NCBI RefSeq assembly: GCF_000178855.1
Contig: NZ_ADVG01000005.1
Span: forward strand, 992,001 to 1,056,000
Source: Ktedonobacter racemifer DSM 44963
GTDB taxonomy: Bacteria; Chloroflexota; Ktedonobacteria; Ktedonobacterales; Ktedonobacteraceae
Direction of reading: 5' to 3'
Length of the DNA: 64,000 nucleotides
Part shown: in pieces, positions 26,713 to 35,747 of the stretch
How the letters are laid out: every line of letters begins with the position of its first letter
How positions within the stretch are numbered: position 1 is the stretch's first letter
Program-made: the position numbers and the translations under genes
Notes under the pieces: model-generated
What the model saw: the letters and a program-made list of their open reading frames with translations, nothing else
The model's database searches: none
Told to the model about the DNA's origin: nothing

Positions 26713-27324
26713 ATGCAACTGTATCTGATTCGGCATTGCGAATTTGTGGGACAAGTTGAGGACCGGTATGCAGGCATCGCGGACTTTCCTCTGACGCAGA
26801 CAGGGAGAGAGCAAGCATCTGCGCTGGGAAAACACCTCCAATCGGTCCAACTCCAGGTACTCTTTACCAGTCCCTTAGCGCGTGCCCATGAAACCGCGAG
26901 ACTCATGGCACAAGAACTGACCCCCATTCCTCCAGTCGTGGTGGTTGAGGCCCTGCAAGAGCAGAATGCGTACGGTATCCTGAGCGGGGTCAAGCGATCG
27001 GAAGCCATCCAGTTGTTCGGCCATCTGATGAAAGAGATTCCCCCTCATCCTGGACGTTCTCCTGAACCACTGCCAGGTGCTGAACCATTTGAGACGTTTT
27101 TGCTGCGTGTGCATCAAGCATTCCATCATATTGTGGAGATGGCCCAGCGCCAGCACGTTGAACGGGTGGCGATTGTCACCCACGGAGGGGTTCTTCTGAC
27201 CCTCTTTGAACACGTGCTTCGCGTCCCCGATGAGATTCATCATCACGTTGGAGCAGTGAACGTGGTCGAGTATCAACCTGCCCAGGCCACTCTCTCTGCT
27301 TTTTTCTGCGCTGAACACCCATAG
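26713..27324 (+). CDS. Histidine phosphatase family protein
   Basis: A 203-residue phosphoglycerate-mutase-like protein. It begins MQLYLIRHCEFVGQVEDRYA; the usual RHG is RHC, but the catalytic His is kept. Next come PLTQTGREQASALGKHL and LFTSPLARAHETARLMA, and later VAIVTHGGVLLTLFEHVL with the second His. Such enzymes remove phosphate from small metabolites (for example alpha-ribazole-P or phospho-sugars). It stands alone, and its 3' end abuts a transposase remnant. Confidence 0.85.
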   Translation: MQLYLIRHCEFVGQVEDRYAGIADFPLTQTGREQASALGKHLQSVQLQVLFTSPLARAHETARLMAQELTPIPPVVVVEALQEQNAYGILSGVKRSEAIQLFGHLMKEIPPHPGRSPEPLPGAEPFETFLLRVHQAFHHIVEMAQRQHVERVAIVTHGGVLLTLFEHVLRVPDEIHHHVGAVNVVEYQPAQATLSAFFCAEHP

Positions 27325-27343
27325 GTTCACCTTGTTCGCCGCA

Positions 27344-28603
27344 TCAAGCCCCGATGTGGCTTTCCAGACCCAGCGAAGCCGCAAAAGCGGTTGGGACCCC
27401 AAACAATCTAAGCGTGATGGTGCAAGCTGTGCTAGGCCGGCCATTACAAGCGAGCCGCTGGACCCACGAGAGTCGAGCATGCGCTCGTTCGGCACGGGAA
27501 AGGGGCGCAGACGGGACTGTGAGGTGGACACGGGCAGGTGGCTCAAGCTCTACCTGGATGTGCTGTTGACGCAGCAGTTGGATGCATGCCCGTCGGTGGA
27601 CGCGACGACTCCAATCTTTCCAGAGCAAGGGGGCAGAACCAACGACGAGTGGATGCAGGAGTATACTGACCTGTCGCGGCTTTGCTGTCGCACTCCCATT
27701 CCACTGGCACTGCTCGCGCAGCGGACAAGGACGACAGCTCCCAATACTGGCTCCATACACCACGCGCAAGCTTCCATCAGCTTCTCGACGCTGCTCATGG
27801 GCAACAAGCGACTGCCCTGCTGGACACCGGAGCGTTCCGTCGAGCTGGAGAGGAAAATCGGCTCCGGTAAAACGACCTGTTTTGAAGGAGGTGGCAGTGG
27901 TCGGTGAGCTGTATCCAGAGGTAGGAGCGGATGAGGTCGGACGCGTGGCAGCCTGGGCGTTCTGCTCTGGGAGAGCAGGAGTAAATTCGGTAATGCGCAG
28001 CGGCGTTGGTTCCACTTGATGCCCCAGTTCGAGTCTCAGGTTCCAGACCCATTGGGCCACCGTCTGCCAGGCTTCCTGCCCCCAGGCCGAATGGCTGCAC
28101 CACCGGTCGGGGGTCTTGCTCTCTATCTTCGTCTGAGAGTACGGGCTCGAAAGCCCCACGATGCAGATACAACTCAACAACGTCAGAAGCCGTGAACGCG
28201 TGCTGTGGGAGATTCGTGAAGAAGAGTTCGTAGACGACTCTGCCCGCGTAACTCCCATCGGACTCTTCTTTTTGCCCGCCGGATGGGTGGCCACGATCAC
28301 ACGGCAGGGGATACCCTCGGATCCCACCGGGATCTGGGGGCAATCGTAGAGACTGCGCTCCATCTGACTTTCGGGACGCTGCTGGAATTGGTCGGGAGGC
28401 AGGTGCAGACGCGCCTGAATCAGCGGATGATCGAGCAGGTGATAGTCTTTGCCACGGGTCACAAACGAGAAACCAGCCACATCGGAGAGCACAACCCCAT
28501 TGCCATATTGTCCATCGAGCCGGAGCAGCGTGCGTTCTTGTGAAAGCTGACCTGGATCTCCTTGTTGAGAATGGTTGTGATCTTTCTCTTCAAGGAGCCA
28601 CAT
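27344..28603 (-). pseudogene. DDE transposase remnant with frameshifts
   Basis: Transposase-like blocks are spread over two frames. The main frame has VTRGKDYHLLDHPLIQARLH and PVGSEGIPCRVIVATHPAGK. A shifted frame (about 28250-28100) carries YELFFTNLPQHAFTASDVVELYLHRG. After another shift the main frame resumes at WCSHSAWGQEAWQTVAQWVW, followed by a zinc-ribbon-like CRPCPLREQC and a C-terminal tail. The N-terminal part is missing. The pattern fits an IS1182/IS4-like DDE enzyme, but I cannot fix the family. No ends were found. Confidence 0.7.
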
Positions 28604-28703
28604 TTCTACGCCGATGGGCTACTGGTAAATAAGGTGAAGGTATTGAAAACGATCATTGAAAACATAGCGAATCCTTGATAATCACTGAGGATTACGGTAT
28701 GAT

Positions 28704-29294
28704 ATGAGCATGAAACTCAGTGACTACGCCAAACAACAAGGGGTACGCTATGAGACGGCCTGGCGCTGGTTCCGCGACGGAAAAATCCAGGGCAGGCGTG
28801 TCGGAGCGCACACCATTCTGATCGATGAACCGGCCAGGACCGCCAGCCCGGTACAAGCCACAACCGTCGTCTATACCCGTGTTTCCTCAGCCGAGAACAA
28901 GGCCAATCTGGACAGTCAGGCGGAGCGGTTGGTGGCCTACTGTGCAGCTCGTGGCTACCAGGTGAGCAAGGTGGTCAAGGAAATTGGTTCGGGGGTCAAC
29001 GACAATCGCCCCAAGTTCCTGGCATTGCTGGCCGATCCCAATGTGGGGCGCATTGTCATTGAACACCAAGACCGAGGGACGCGCTTTGGCTTTCGCTATA
29101 TTGAGACGCTCCTCACCGCGTACGGGCGGGAAATCGAGGTGGTCAATCACGCGGAGAATGGCACCGAGGATTTGCTCTCCGATCTGACCAGCATCATGTA
29201 CAGCTTTTGTGCCAGACTCTACGGGCAACGTCGGGCGAAGCGCAAGACCGAGCGGATTATCCAGGAATTGGAGGCGCAGGATGCAACTGGTTGA
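28704..29294 (+). CDS. tnpA: IS607-family serine recombinase/transposase
   Basis: A 196-residue enzyme. The N-terminal MerR-like HTH (KLSDYAKQQGVRYETAWRWF) precedes the small serine recombinase domain, which is the IS607 order and the reverse of Tn3 resolvases. The catalytic Ser lies in VVYTRVSSAENKANLDSQ; VIEHQDRGTRFGFRYIE and YGQRRAKRKTERI are the other conserved blocks. It would move the element through a double-stranded circular form with little target specificity. It overlaps tnpB by 14 nt. Confidence 0.92.
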   Translation: MSMKLSDYAKQQGVRYETAWRWFRDGKIQGRRVGAHTILIDEPARTASPVQATTVVYTRVSSAENKANLDSQAERLVAYCAARGYQVSKVVKEIGSGVNDNRPKFLALLADPNVGRIVIEHQDRGTRFGFRYIETLLTAYGREIEVVNHAENGTEDLLSDLTSIMYSFCARLYGQRRAKRKTERIIQELEAQDATG

Positions 29295-30580
29295 GAAGCA
29301 CATCATTGCGCAGACCGATCCGCGCTTTGCCTGTGTGGATGCCGCCTGTTTTGCCTCGAAGAATCTCTACAATGCCGCCCTCTATGAGGTGCGTCAAACC
29401 TTTTTTGCGACCAGCACCAGCCTCTGCTATCCCGCGCTGGATAAACGCATGCAAGGGCATGAGGCGTACCGTGCGTTGCCTGCCAAAGTGGCGCAACACG
29501 TCCTCAAGCAGGTCTGCACCGCCTGGTCAAGTTTCTGGGCGGGCAGGCTTGCGTATCGAGAGACCCCGGCGAAGTTTGTGGGGCGCCCTCAGCTCCCGAA
29601 GTATTTGCCAAAGGCGAAAGGGCGGAATCTGCTCGTCTACACGATGCAAGCCGTGAGCCGGGGCAAACGAACCCTGGATCGAGGTATCATCCAGCCCTCG
29701 CAACTGGGTATTCAGGTGAAAACGAAGCAAAACCCTCAAACGCTCGCGCAGGTGCGTGTGGTTCCCAAAACCGGCTATGTGGTGGTAGAAGTCATCTATG
29801 AACGCGAACCCACCGTCACGGCAGTTGATCCCGATCTGCTCGCTGGACTTGATCCTGGCATGGACAATCTGGCCACGCTAACGCGCAAACAAACCGGGCT
29901 TTGTTCCAGTCATTGTTAATGGGCGTGGCATCAAGTCCTGTAACCAGTATTATAATAAACAACGAGCAGTCCTCCAGCAATCCCTGGGACGTCCTGGCCG
30001 AAGTCGGCGCATCGAGCAACTGACGACGCGACGGAACCGGCGCATCGAGCATGATCTGCACACGGCCAACCGCTTCCTGATCGATCTGTTGGTCGCCGAA
30101 GGGATTGGCACGCTTATCATCGGCAAGAATCCGCTGCAAAAGCAAGAGATTCGCCTGGGAAAACACATGAATCAACATTTCGTGCAGATCCCGCACGCTC
30201 GCTTCATTCAGATGCTTCAGTATAAAGCGGAACTGGTCGGCATTCGCGTGATCCTCACCGAAGAGTCGTATACAAGCAAAGCCAGTTTGCTTGATCTCGA
30301 TCCCCTGCCCGTGTATCGCAAAGGCGAACAGGGAGACTACCAGTTTAGCGGCAAACGGGTCACACGGGGACTGTATCGAGCCGCCGATGGGCGAGTGATC
30401 CATGCCGATGTCAATGGCGCGGGAAATATTCTCCGAAAAGTAGCTCCTGGAGCTTTCGAGCGGAAGGGAGTAGAGGATGGGGAAAGCAGGGTCCATCTGC
30501 TGGTAGTCCATCCCGTGAGGAAGTCATTCCCTCACAAACCCGTTCACGTGAAAATCCTGGCCCCTGTCAGGATTCGCTAG
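29281..30580 (+). pseudogene. tnpB: TnpB (IS607-associated) with one frameshift
   Basis: The first frame (29281 to about 29900) runs MQLVEKHIIAQTDPRFACVD to LAGLDPGMDNLATL, the RuvC-I Asp. One extra base near 29899 throws it out of frame; the true continuation (FVPVIVNGRGIKSCNQYYNK) leads into 30089-30580 with LIIGKNPLQKQEIRLGKHMN, EESYTSKASLLD and HADVNGAGNILRK (RuvC-III). TnpB is an RNA-guided nuclease that keeps the element at its donor site; this copy should be dead unless frameshifting occurs. Total length, about 430 codons, is normal. Confidence 0.85.
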
Positions 30581-30684
30581 TCGCGACGGAACTATAGCAG
30601 GTTTTAGGGCCAAGAGTGAGTATTTGGCGCGAAGAGTAAGCAGCACAGCTATTAACTGCTTGAGAGACTGCTCCACATCTAGCT

Positions 30685-31197
30685 TCATTTATCAATGCCT
30701 TGTAAATTGGCACGAGGCCTCGCGAGTCTGGGAAAGAGGACCGTTGGTCCCACGGTCAAGAACGCCCCCACTGTCGCAACGCCCACCACCGTTCCGATAG
30801 CGAAGTCTGCGCCAGTCATGAGATGAGAGCCGAGGCCATATCTGATCAAGAGATAGAAGACGATCACATAGAGCAGACTCGTGAGCAAGCCCGGCGAGTA
30901 GGTGTTGCGTCGAATGGTCCAATACACGTGGACGGTAGCCACGTGGGTGACGAATCCAGCCACCCAGATGAGTGGCAGGATGACCCAATGACCACCAAGA
31001 CTGTCAAAGAGCAGGTTGCTGATCGCAATCGCAGCAATGGCCCCCGCGTTAAACCAAAAGAACATCCGCCAAGTGTAGGTCGGCCAGAAATTGTCTACAA
31101 TCCACTGCACAAACCCGCCGTTGAGAAGTGTCTCGTCAAGAATATGAACGATGTATGACGCGAGCAATGCCCAGAAGAGCAGGCTGAGGAACAACAT
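30685..31197 (-). CDS. HXXEE-like small membrane protein
   Basis: A 170-residue protein with about five hydrophobic segments (LFLSLLFWALLASYIV, FFWFNAGAIAAIAISNLL, WVILPLIWVAGFVTHV, LLTSLLYVIVFYLLI and a last one). HILDE near residue 18 resembles the HxxEE signature, and a second His-containing helix follows. Function is unknown for this family. The start at 31197 has a GGAGG site; the longer frame has none. Confidence 0.6.
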   Translation of the reverse strand: MLFLSLLFWALLASYIVHILDETLLNGGFVQWIVDNFWPTYTWRMFFWFNAGAIAAIAISNLLFDSLGGHWVILPLIWVAGFVTHVATVHVYWTIRRNTYSPGLLTSLLYVIVFYLLIRYGLGSHLMTGADFAIGTVVGVATVGAFLTVGPTVLFPRLARPRANLQGIDK

Positions 31198-31338
31198 GAT
31201 TTCCTCCCACAGATCCGGCGTGACCATCAGAAGTCAACGCCTACGGGAAGTACCGTTCCGCGATGCAGAACGCAATTTACAACTTCTAGAGGAAGTATAC
31301 TAGGTGGGGAGCGGTTTTTCCAGGCCGATGCATCACCA

Positions 31339-32178
31339 GGGTTGTGTTGCAAGAATGGTGAAGAAAACCAAATGAGCAGAGAGGTCTCTCTTTGTTCTAT
31401 TTAAGCAACCACTTCAAAGAGCCTGGCAACCAAGGCCATCTGCCCTCTTACATCCCCTTTTGCCACGTCACGCAGTTGTCCTTTTCGTAGCATGCTCATC
31501 ACCTCAAATCCCTGTAACATTCGCCATGCTGTCTCGAACGAGAAAAAGCCCATCCCAGATTTCGTCAACCGTTTGATGCGCGCGATGATCTTGTTCAATC
31601 AGATTGTTGAGATACTTCACTTGGCGCAACTCACAGCTTTGGGGGATGAAGCCGGCTTCTTTCAATGCAGCGAATGCCTTGGGATAGGCAGCGTTTTTGT
31701 CGACGTTGATGACCCGTGGCGAACCCGTATGAGAGGCGGCGAGGGTTTTGAGAAAGAAGTGCCTAGCTGCTTGCCCATCTCTGGTCGGACTGAGCACAAA
31801 GTCGAGCGTCTTCCCCTGTGAATCGACCGCTCGATACAGGTAGACCCATTCTTTTTTCACTTTGATGTCTGTCTCATCAACACGCCAAGAATCCGTTGTG
31901 GACGTTAAATGGGGACGGCACCGCCGTTCAAGCTCAGGGGCATACCGCTAAACCCAGCGGTAGATCGTGGTATGGTCCACCTGCAAACCACGTTCCAGCA
32001 TCATTTCTTCGAGATCACGGTAGCTGAGCGGATAGCGCAGGTACCATCTGACGCACAAGAGAATGATGTCGGCCTGGAAATGATGCCATTTGAACGGGTG
32101 TTGCTCTGTCATAGGGGTCCTCTTCTCCTCTTTCTCTCCCCACTCTAACAGATCAGCTTTATTCTTGCAACACAACCC
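31339..32178 (-). mobile_element. IS6-family (IS240-like) element, decayed
   Basis: The 18-bp perfect terminal inverted repeats GGGTTGTGTTGCAAGAAT (31339-31356) and its complement (32161-32178) bound 840 bp, the usual IS6 size and end type. The single transposase gene is broken. No 8-bp target duplication is left (flanks CATCACCA and TTTTTTCT), as happens after IS6-mediated deletion or cointegration. Confidence 0.88.
31401..32112 (-). pseudogene. IS6-family transposase, inactivated
   Basis: The reading starts MTEQHPFKWHHFQADIILLC and has WYLRYPLSYRDLEEMMLERG. An in-frame TAG follows YRWV, then DSWRVDETDIKVKKEWVYLY (DDE Asp), RVINVDKNAAYPKA (second Asp) and YLNNLIEQDHRAHQ (Glu region). A frameshift near 31545 separates the last block (GFEVMSMLRKGQL). 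The one nonsense codon and one indel make it inactive. Confidence 0.9.
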
Positions 32179-32267
32179 TTTTTTCTGCTCTTCTCCTCAG
32201 AGTTGCTCTTCATATCTAGTTGATTGAGGATGTCCCAACGGTATCGAGGGATGAGTCATGATTGCGG

Positions 32268-33575
32268 CTAGAAAATGATCAGGTGGGTTTGCGTGGTAAT
32301 GGTTGGCGCGAGCGTTCGCAAAATGCTGGGGGCAACATTGATGCAGCCATGGCTTCCAACGCTTGCCTCTGGATCTCCGCCGGAGTCATTGTGAGGAAAT
32401 TGGGTCATAGGACCATAATCCTTGCGCCATTGTGAGCTATGGATCAGATACCCATTGTCCCAAAACTGGACCGCATCCCGTACCACGACTGGCGTGTAGT
32501 AATCAGGCGAACTGGGAGCATCATACGAGGTGAGCGTCAGGTTCTCATAATGTGTCGACATGTGGAAGTGGCCCACCGGGGTAGGACGATAGACTCGCCC
32601 CGTTGTGAGCAGGAGGGACTGCTTCAACGTCCCATTGTGATAAATGCGCATGGATTGCTCTGTCAGCGAAACCACTAAGACATCTGCATTCTGCAAACCG
32701 TAGTAAGCAAGTAAGCTTTGATCGACCTGATGTGGTTGATTATAGGATGTTGTATCCTCATAATTGGCCTCCAGCATTGCGTGCAGGAAGTAATCATCTT
32801 TAATATCTTGCATAACCTGGGGCGAATTGGCCCGGATCTCATCATTGAGATAAGCGCTCTCGCCATAGAAGTACCCATTATGTCCATCCATCGAGAGATA
32901 GCTTGAGTTGAGATAGTAGTCTTTCTTGTCGAAGGGGTCGTGATAGAGGTGAGCCTTGCCCCAATCCTGAGCCTCCGTTTTAAACTGGTTGAGCATGGGC
33001 TGTGGTTGATTGTCAGCCAGATCCTGTTGCATTGAAGCCAGATCGGAGCCAATCTGAATGAGAAAGGCTATATAGTCGCGCCTTGTTAAGAGCGCCGCCA
33101 GTTGCGTGCGGTAATGTTGCAATTGAGCTTGATAGTGGGCCACATCTTTGCCCGTTCGCTGGATATGCCCAAGCGCGGATTCAAATGCATGGATTTTCTC
33201 CTGTCCCATCGCCCTCATCTGGTCATTCACTTCGGACGGACGTTGCACAACTTGGAAGATGGATGATGTGGATGAATGCCCTATAGGAGTTGCCTGCGTT
33301 TGGCTTCCCCCCAGGAGCGATGCGAGGGGAGAAAACTGGACGAGACTGATAAAGATGCCCAAACAAACAAGGAACACGAGCAGGAAAAGGCCCACCCTTA
33401 CGAGGAGATGAGATCGGATGTGGGGCGCTTTCGTGAGAGAGGATGTGGGGCGTTGAAGAGTTGTCTCTTGAAGATGCGGTCCCTCCATCCACGGTGGGAC
33501 CTGTTCTCTTAGAGAGGAGGATCGCGGAGCGTTCCGGCTTTGCTCCTTTATCAGTGGCTGTCGAAATTGATACAT
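32268..33575 (-). CDS. Membrane-anchored L,D-transpeptidase (YkuD)
   Basis: A 435-residue protein. A cytosolic N-terminus of about 58 residues is followed by one membrane segment (VGLFLLVFLVCLGIFISLV), an extracellular helical region, and a C-terminal YkuD domain from about residue 290. The catalytic motif is complete: His in GYLIHSSQW and SHGCINV with the nucleophile Cys. Such enzymes crosslink peptidoglycan 3-3 or attach proteins to the wall. It is monocistronic, with the start at 33575 preceded by a GGAAAGG-like site. Confidence 0.9.
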   Translation of the reverse strand: MYQFRQPLIKEQSRNAPRSSSLREQVPPWMEGPHLQETTLQRPTSSLTKAPHIRSHLLVRVGLFLLVFLVCLGIFISLVQFSPLASLLGGSQTQATPIGHSSTSSIFQVVQRPSEVNDQMRAMGQEKIHAFESALGHIQRTGKDVAHYQAQLQHYRTQLAALLTRRDYIAFLIQIGSDLASMQQDLADNQPQPMLNQFKTEAQDWGKAHLYHDPFDKKDYYLNSSYLSMDGHNGYFYGESAYLNDEIRANSPQVMQDIKDDYFLHAMLEANYEDTTSYNQPHQVDQSLLAYYGLQNADVLVVSLTEQSMRIYHNGTLKQSLLLTTGRVYRPTPVGHFHMSTHYENLTLTSYDAPSSPDYYTPVVVRDAVQFWDNGYLIHSSQWRKDYGPMTQFPHNDSGGDPEASVGSHGCINVAPSILRTLAPTITTQTHLIIF

Positions 33576-33690
33576 CAGTTGAATTCCTTTCCTTTGCGAT
33601 GTCTATAAGCTTCGAGTGATGTAAAAAGATACAGTATGTCATGTACTCAACCAGACAACAGTTTGAGCTTTTACAAATCGAATTGAGCTT

Positions 33691-34037
33691 TTATGGATGT
33701 CCTTTTATGGGTGTCTGGCGTACAGGGGTAGGAGCGAGGGGAAGCGATATCCCCCTCGTCTGTTTACCCGGCCTGGCTTCTCCCGTGTTTCTCGCTGAGA
33801 TTCCGAGGATCTGCCATCCTCTTGAAGGGGGGATATGCAAAAACCCCCTGATTGCCTTGATTGAGCCAACAATTATTTCGCTAAGGCCAACCGGAGCACC
33901 AACAAGCATCACAATTATACAGGGTATAAAAAGCAGTCCAAGCAGGTTCAGGAAGCCTGGGAGAGAAGGATTATTGCAAACACCGTTGTCCAGATTGGTA
34001 TCAATAGAAACGTCAGACTTCCCAGAAAAAGATGCAT
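33691..34037 (-). pseudogene. Small two-helix membrane protein gene with a frameshift
   Basis: An ATG at 34037 opens MHLFLGSLTFLLIPIWTTVF, which stops after about 30 codons. In another frame the sequence continues GFLNLLGLLFIPCIIVMLVG and then SEIIVGSIKAIRGFLHIPP to 33691. Loss of one base near 33945 explains the break. No family recognised. Both hydrophobic segments and the continuous meaning across the break favour a real gene over chance. Confidence 0.4.
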
Positions 34038-34112
34038 GACGCTCTTTCTGACCAGATAACGTTGAGATATACCAATGTGTCTATCCTTCTCCCTACCATA
34101 TATCCTGCTAGA

Positions 34113-35462
34113 TTATCCCTGGTTGTTTAGTGCGGTAATGACATCGGGTAGAAGATTCACCGCATTGGGACTGCCCAGACCGGTGACGGCATCCCAACCT
34201 GGGACTGCATTATACCCTTTCACCTTGACACCGCCAGCAAGAACACTGTTGTTCCCAATGGTGATATCGTGGAAATCCTGGGTGTACCGCGCGGAACCTG
34301 CTATCTGATAGAGTGCCGTATTCAGAAAACCCAGGGGATGACCCGCCATCTGATCGGCGATCGCGCCGAGAGCTGCCCACATTGGCGCGCTGGCACTGGT
34401 ACCAGCATCCGTCTTCCAGGAGCCGTTCTCATACAGAGCCAGCCCGGTGGTCTGGTCCGCATTGCCAGAAACGTCGGGGACGCCGCGCCGGTTCTGTGAG
34501 AGCGTCTGGACGCTGGCTGGCAAGGCTTTCTGATAGGCCGGGGCTGGAAACAACGAACTGAAGCCGCCACCGCTTGGGTTCCAGGCAACCTCCGCAAACG
34601 TCGTCCCATGGCGCTTTAACGTCGTGCCTCCGACACCGGTGACCCAGGGATCATCAGCCGGAAAGTTGGTGGTGACCGTGCGCGAGACACTCTGACCAGT
34701 CGCATCGTGAGCGGTTGCGCCGTTATCGCCAGACGCAGCGAAAATAGTCAGGCCATCCCGGGTTGTTGCCTGCTTATAAAGTGTATCCCATTTCTGAATT
34801 TCCGCCTGTCCCGCCGCATCCTTGAGCGCTATATCCGAGGCTCCCCAGCTTTGAGAGACAATATTGCCCAGCTTGTGGTCAATGGTGTACTGTAACAACT
34901 GGCGAAATTTGGGCAATCCAGCGGTCCCTCGTCCGGTTTGATCCACTGAACTGATCAGGACCACAATATTCGCCCCGGGGGCCAGCGCGTGGATCGTTTC
35001 TACATCCAGCGTTGTTTCGTCTGCCCAGTTGTTTGGACCAGTGGGTGCAGGTTCATTCAAGGGACTGATCTGTTGAATAGTGATCGGTGGCAGGCCGAAT
35101 TGCGTATCAAACGCATCGATATCCTTCTGCAACGTCGGGCTCCCAAAGGAAACAATATCGACAACGGTTTGTCCCTTGCCGGTGAACCCTTTCTCGATCA
35201 AAGGGGTCAGTCCGTAGGCGGTGCGCATACTCTGAGGGGTCTGGCAATTCACCAGAGAAGCAAGACTCGGCGGACAGGTATCGTTCAGAGAGGTGTCCGT
35301 AGGAAATGGTGCTGGTGTGAACGTCGCCGCTGGAGTGGGCAGTGTTTTGGTTGTCGTGGGCGTAGCAGTACCGCTGGCTATCCCGTTCCCTGAGGATACA
35401 CAGGCGGTGAGAAGCAGGCACAACAGAGCGAGTGCCAGTAGACGGCGTAGTGGAAGGTACAT
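34113..35462 (-). CDS. Sedolisin-type (S53) serine-carboxyl peptidase, lipoprotein
   Basis: A 449-residue protein. The N-terminus is a lipoprotein signal (LALLCLLLTAC, lipobox Cys21), followed by a Thr/Pro-rich linker. The S53 domain follows: Glu149 and Asp153 in ADETTLDVE, oxyanion Asp in the FAASGDNGA region, nucleophile Ser in DAGTSASAP, and the calcium site DITIGNN near the end. Unlike typical kumamolisins it has no large N-terminal activation domain; the catalytic domain begins almost at once (about residue 75). It should be an exported acid protease anchored to the outer face of the membrane. Confidence 0.9.
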   Translation of the reverse strand: MYLPLRRLLALALLCLLLTACVSSGNGIASGTATPTTTKTLPTPAATFTPAPFPTDTSLNDTCPPSLASLVNCQTPQSMRTAYGLTPLIEKGFTGKGQTVVDIVSFGSPTLQKDIDAFDTQFGLPPITIQQISPLNEPAPTGPNNWADETTLDVETIHALAPGANIVVLISSVDQTGRGTAGLPKFRQLLQYTIDHKLGNIVSQSWGASDIALKDAAGQAEIQKWDTLYKQATTRDGLTIFAASGDNGATAHDATGQSVSRTVTTNFPADDPWVTGVGGTTLKRHGTTFAEVAWNPSGGGFSSLFPAPAYQKALPASVQTLSQNRRGVPDVSGNADQTTGLALYENGSWKTDAGTSASAPMWAALGAIADQMAGHPLGFLNTALYQIAGSARYTQDFHDITIGNNSVLAGGVKVKGYNAVPGWDAVTGLGSPNAVNLLPDVITALNNQG

Positions 35463-35553
35463 TGGCCTTGATAACTCCTTCTATTTGCTGGAGAGTGTCA
35501 GAGATCTCTACGGTAGTAGTAGAGGCTCCTAACATATGGCTGCATTCCAAACC

Positions 35554-35704
35554 TTCTCAGGTTTTGACGGTTTGTCAAATCTGAGAAGTGCGCATTTTCA
35601 TTCCTACCGTTCAGCACAAAACATCATCATTGTGGAATACCCTTTGTGCTTATTCCTCCACTTCACAACTGAGCTCTTGCGCCTAGCCTTCAGCGTAGTG
35701 AAGT
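35554..35704. repeat. Two hairpins in the spacer before the sedolisin gene
   Basis: The first pairs TTCTCAG(G)TTTTGAC (35554-35568) with 35574-35587. The second pairs CCACTTCAC (about 35659-35667) with GTGAAGTGG (about 35696-35704). Both lie between the aspartokinase stop and the sedolisin start on the same strand, so they may end the aspartokinase operon or regulate the protease transcript. Neither has a clear U-run. Confidence 0.5.
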
Positions 35705-35747
35705 GGAAAGATACTCCCGCCAGGAGAGGATCCCAGACCTCCTTTTC

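Larger units (their letters stand above)
28680..30600 (+). mobile_element. IS607-type element (serine recombinase plus tnpB)
   Basis: It contains an IS607-type TnpA (28704-29294) overlapping a tnpB (29281-30580), the standard two-gene layout. IS607 elements have no clear inverted repeats, so the ends are approximate. A hairpin (30553-30574, AATCCTG...CAGGATT) right after tnpB resembles the right-end structure and the 3' end of a guide RNA. tnpB carries a frameshift, tnpA looks intact. Confidence 0.75.
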
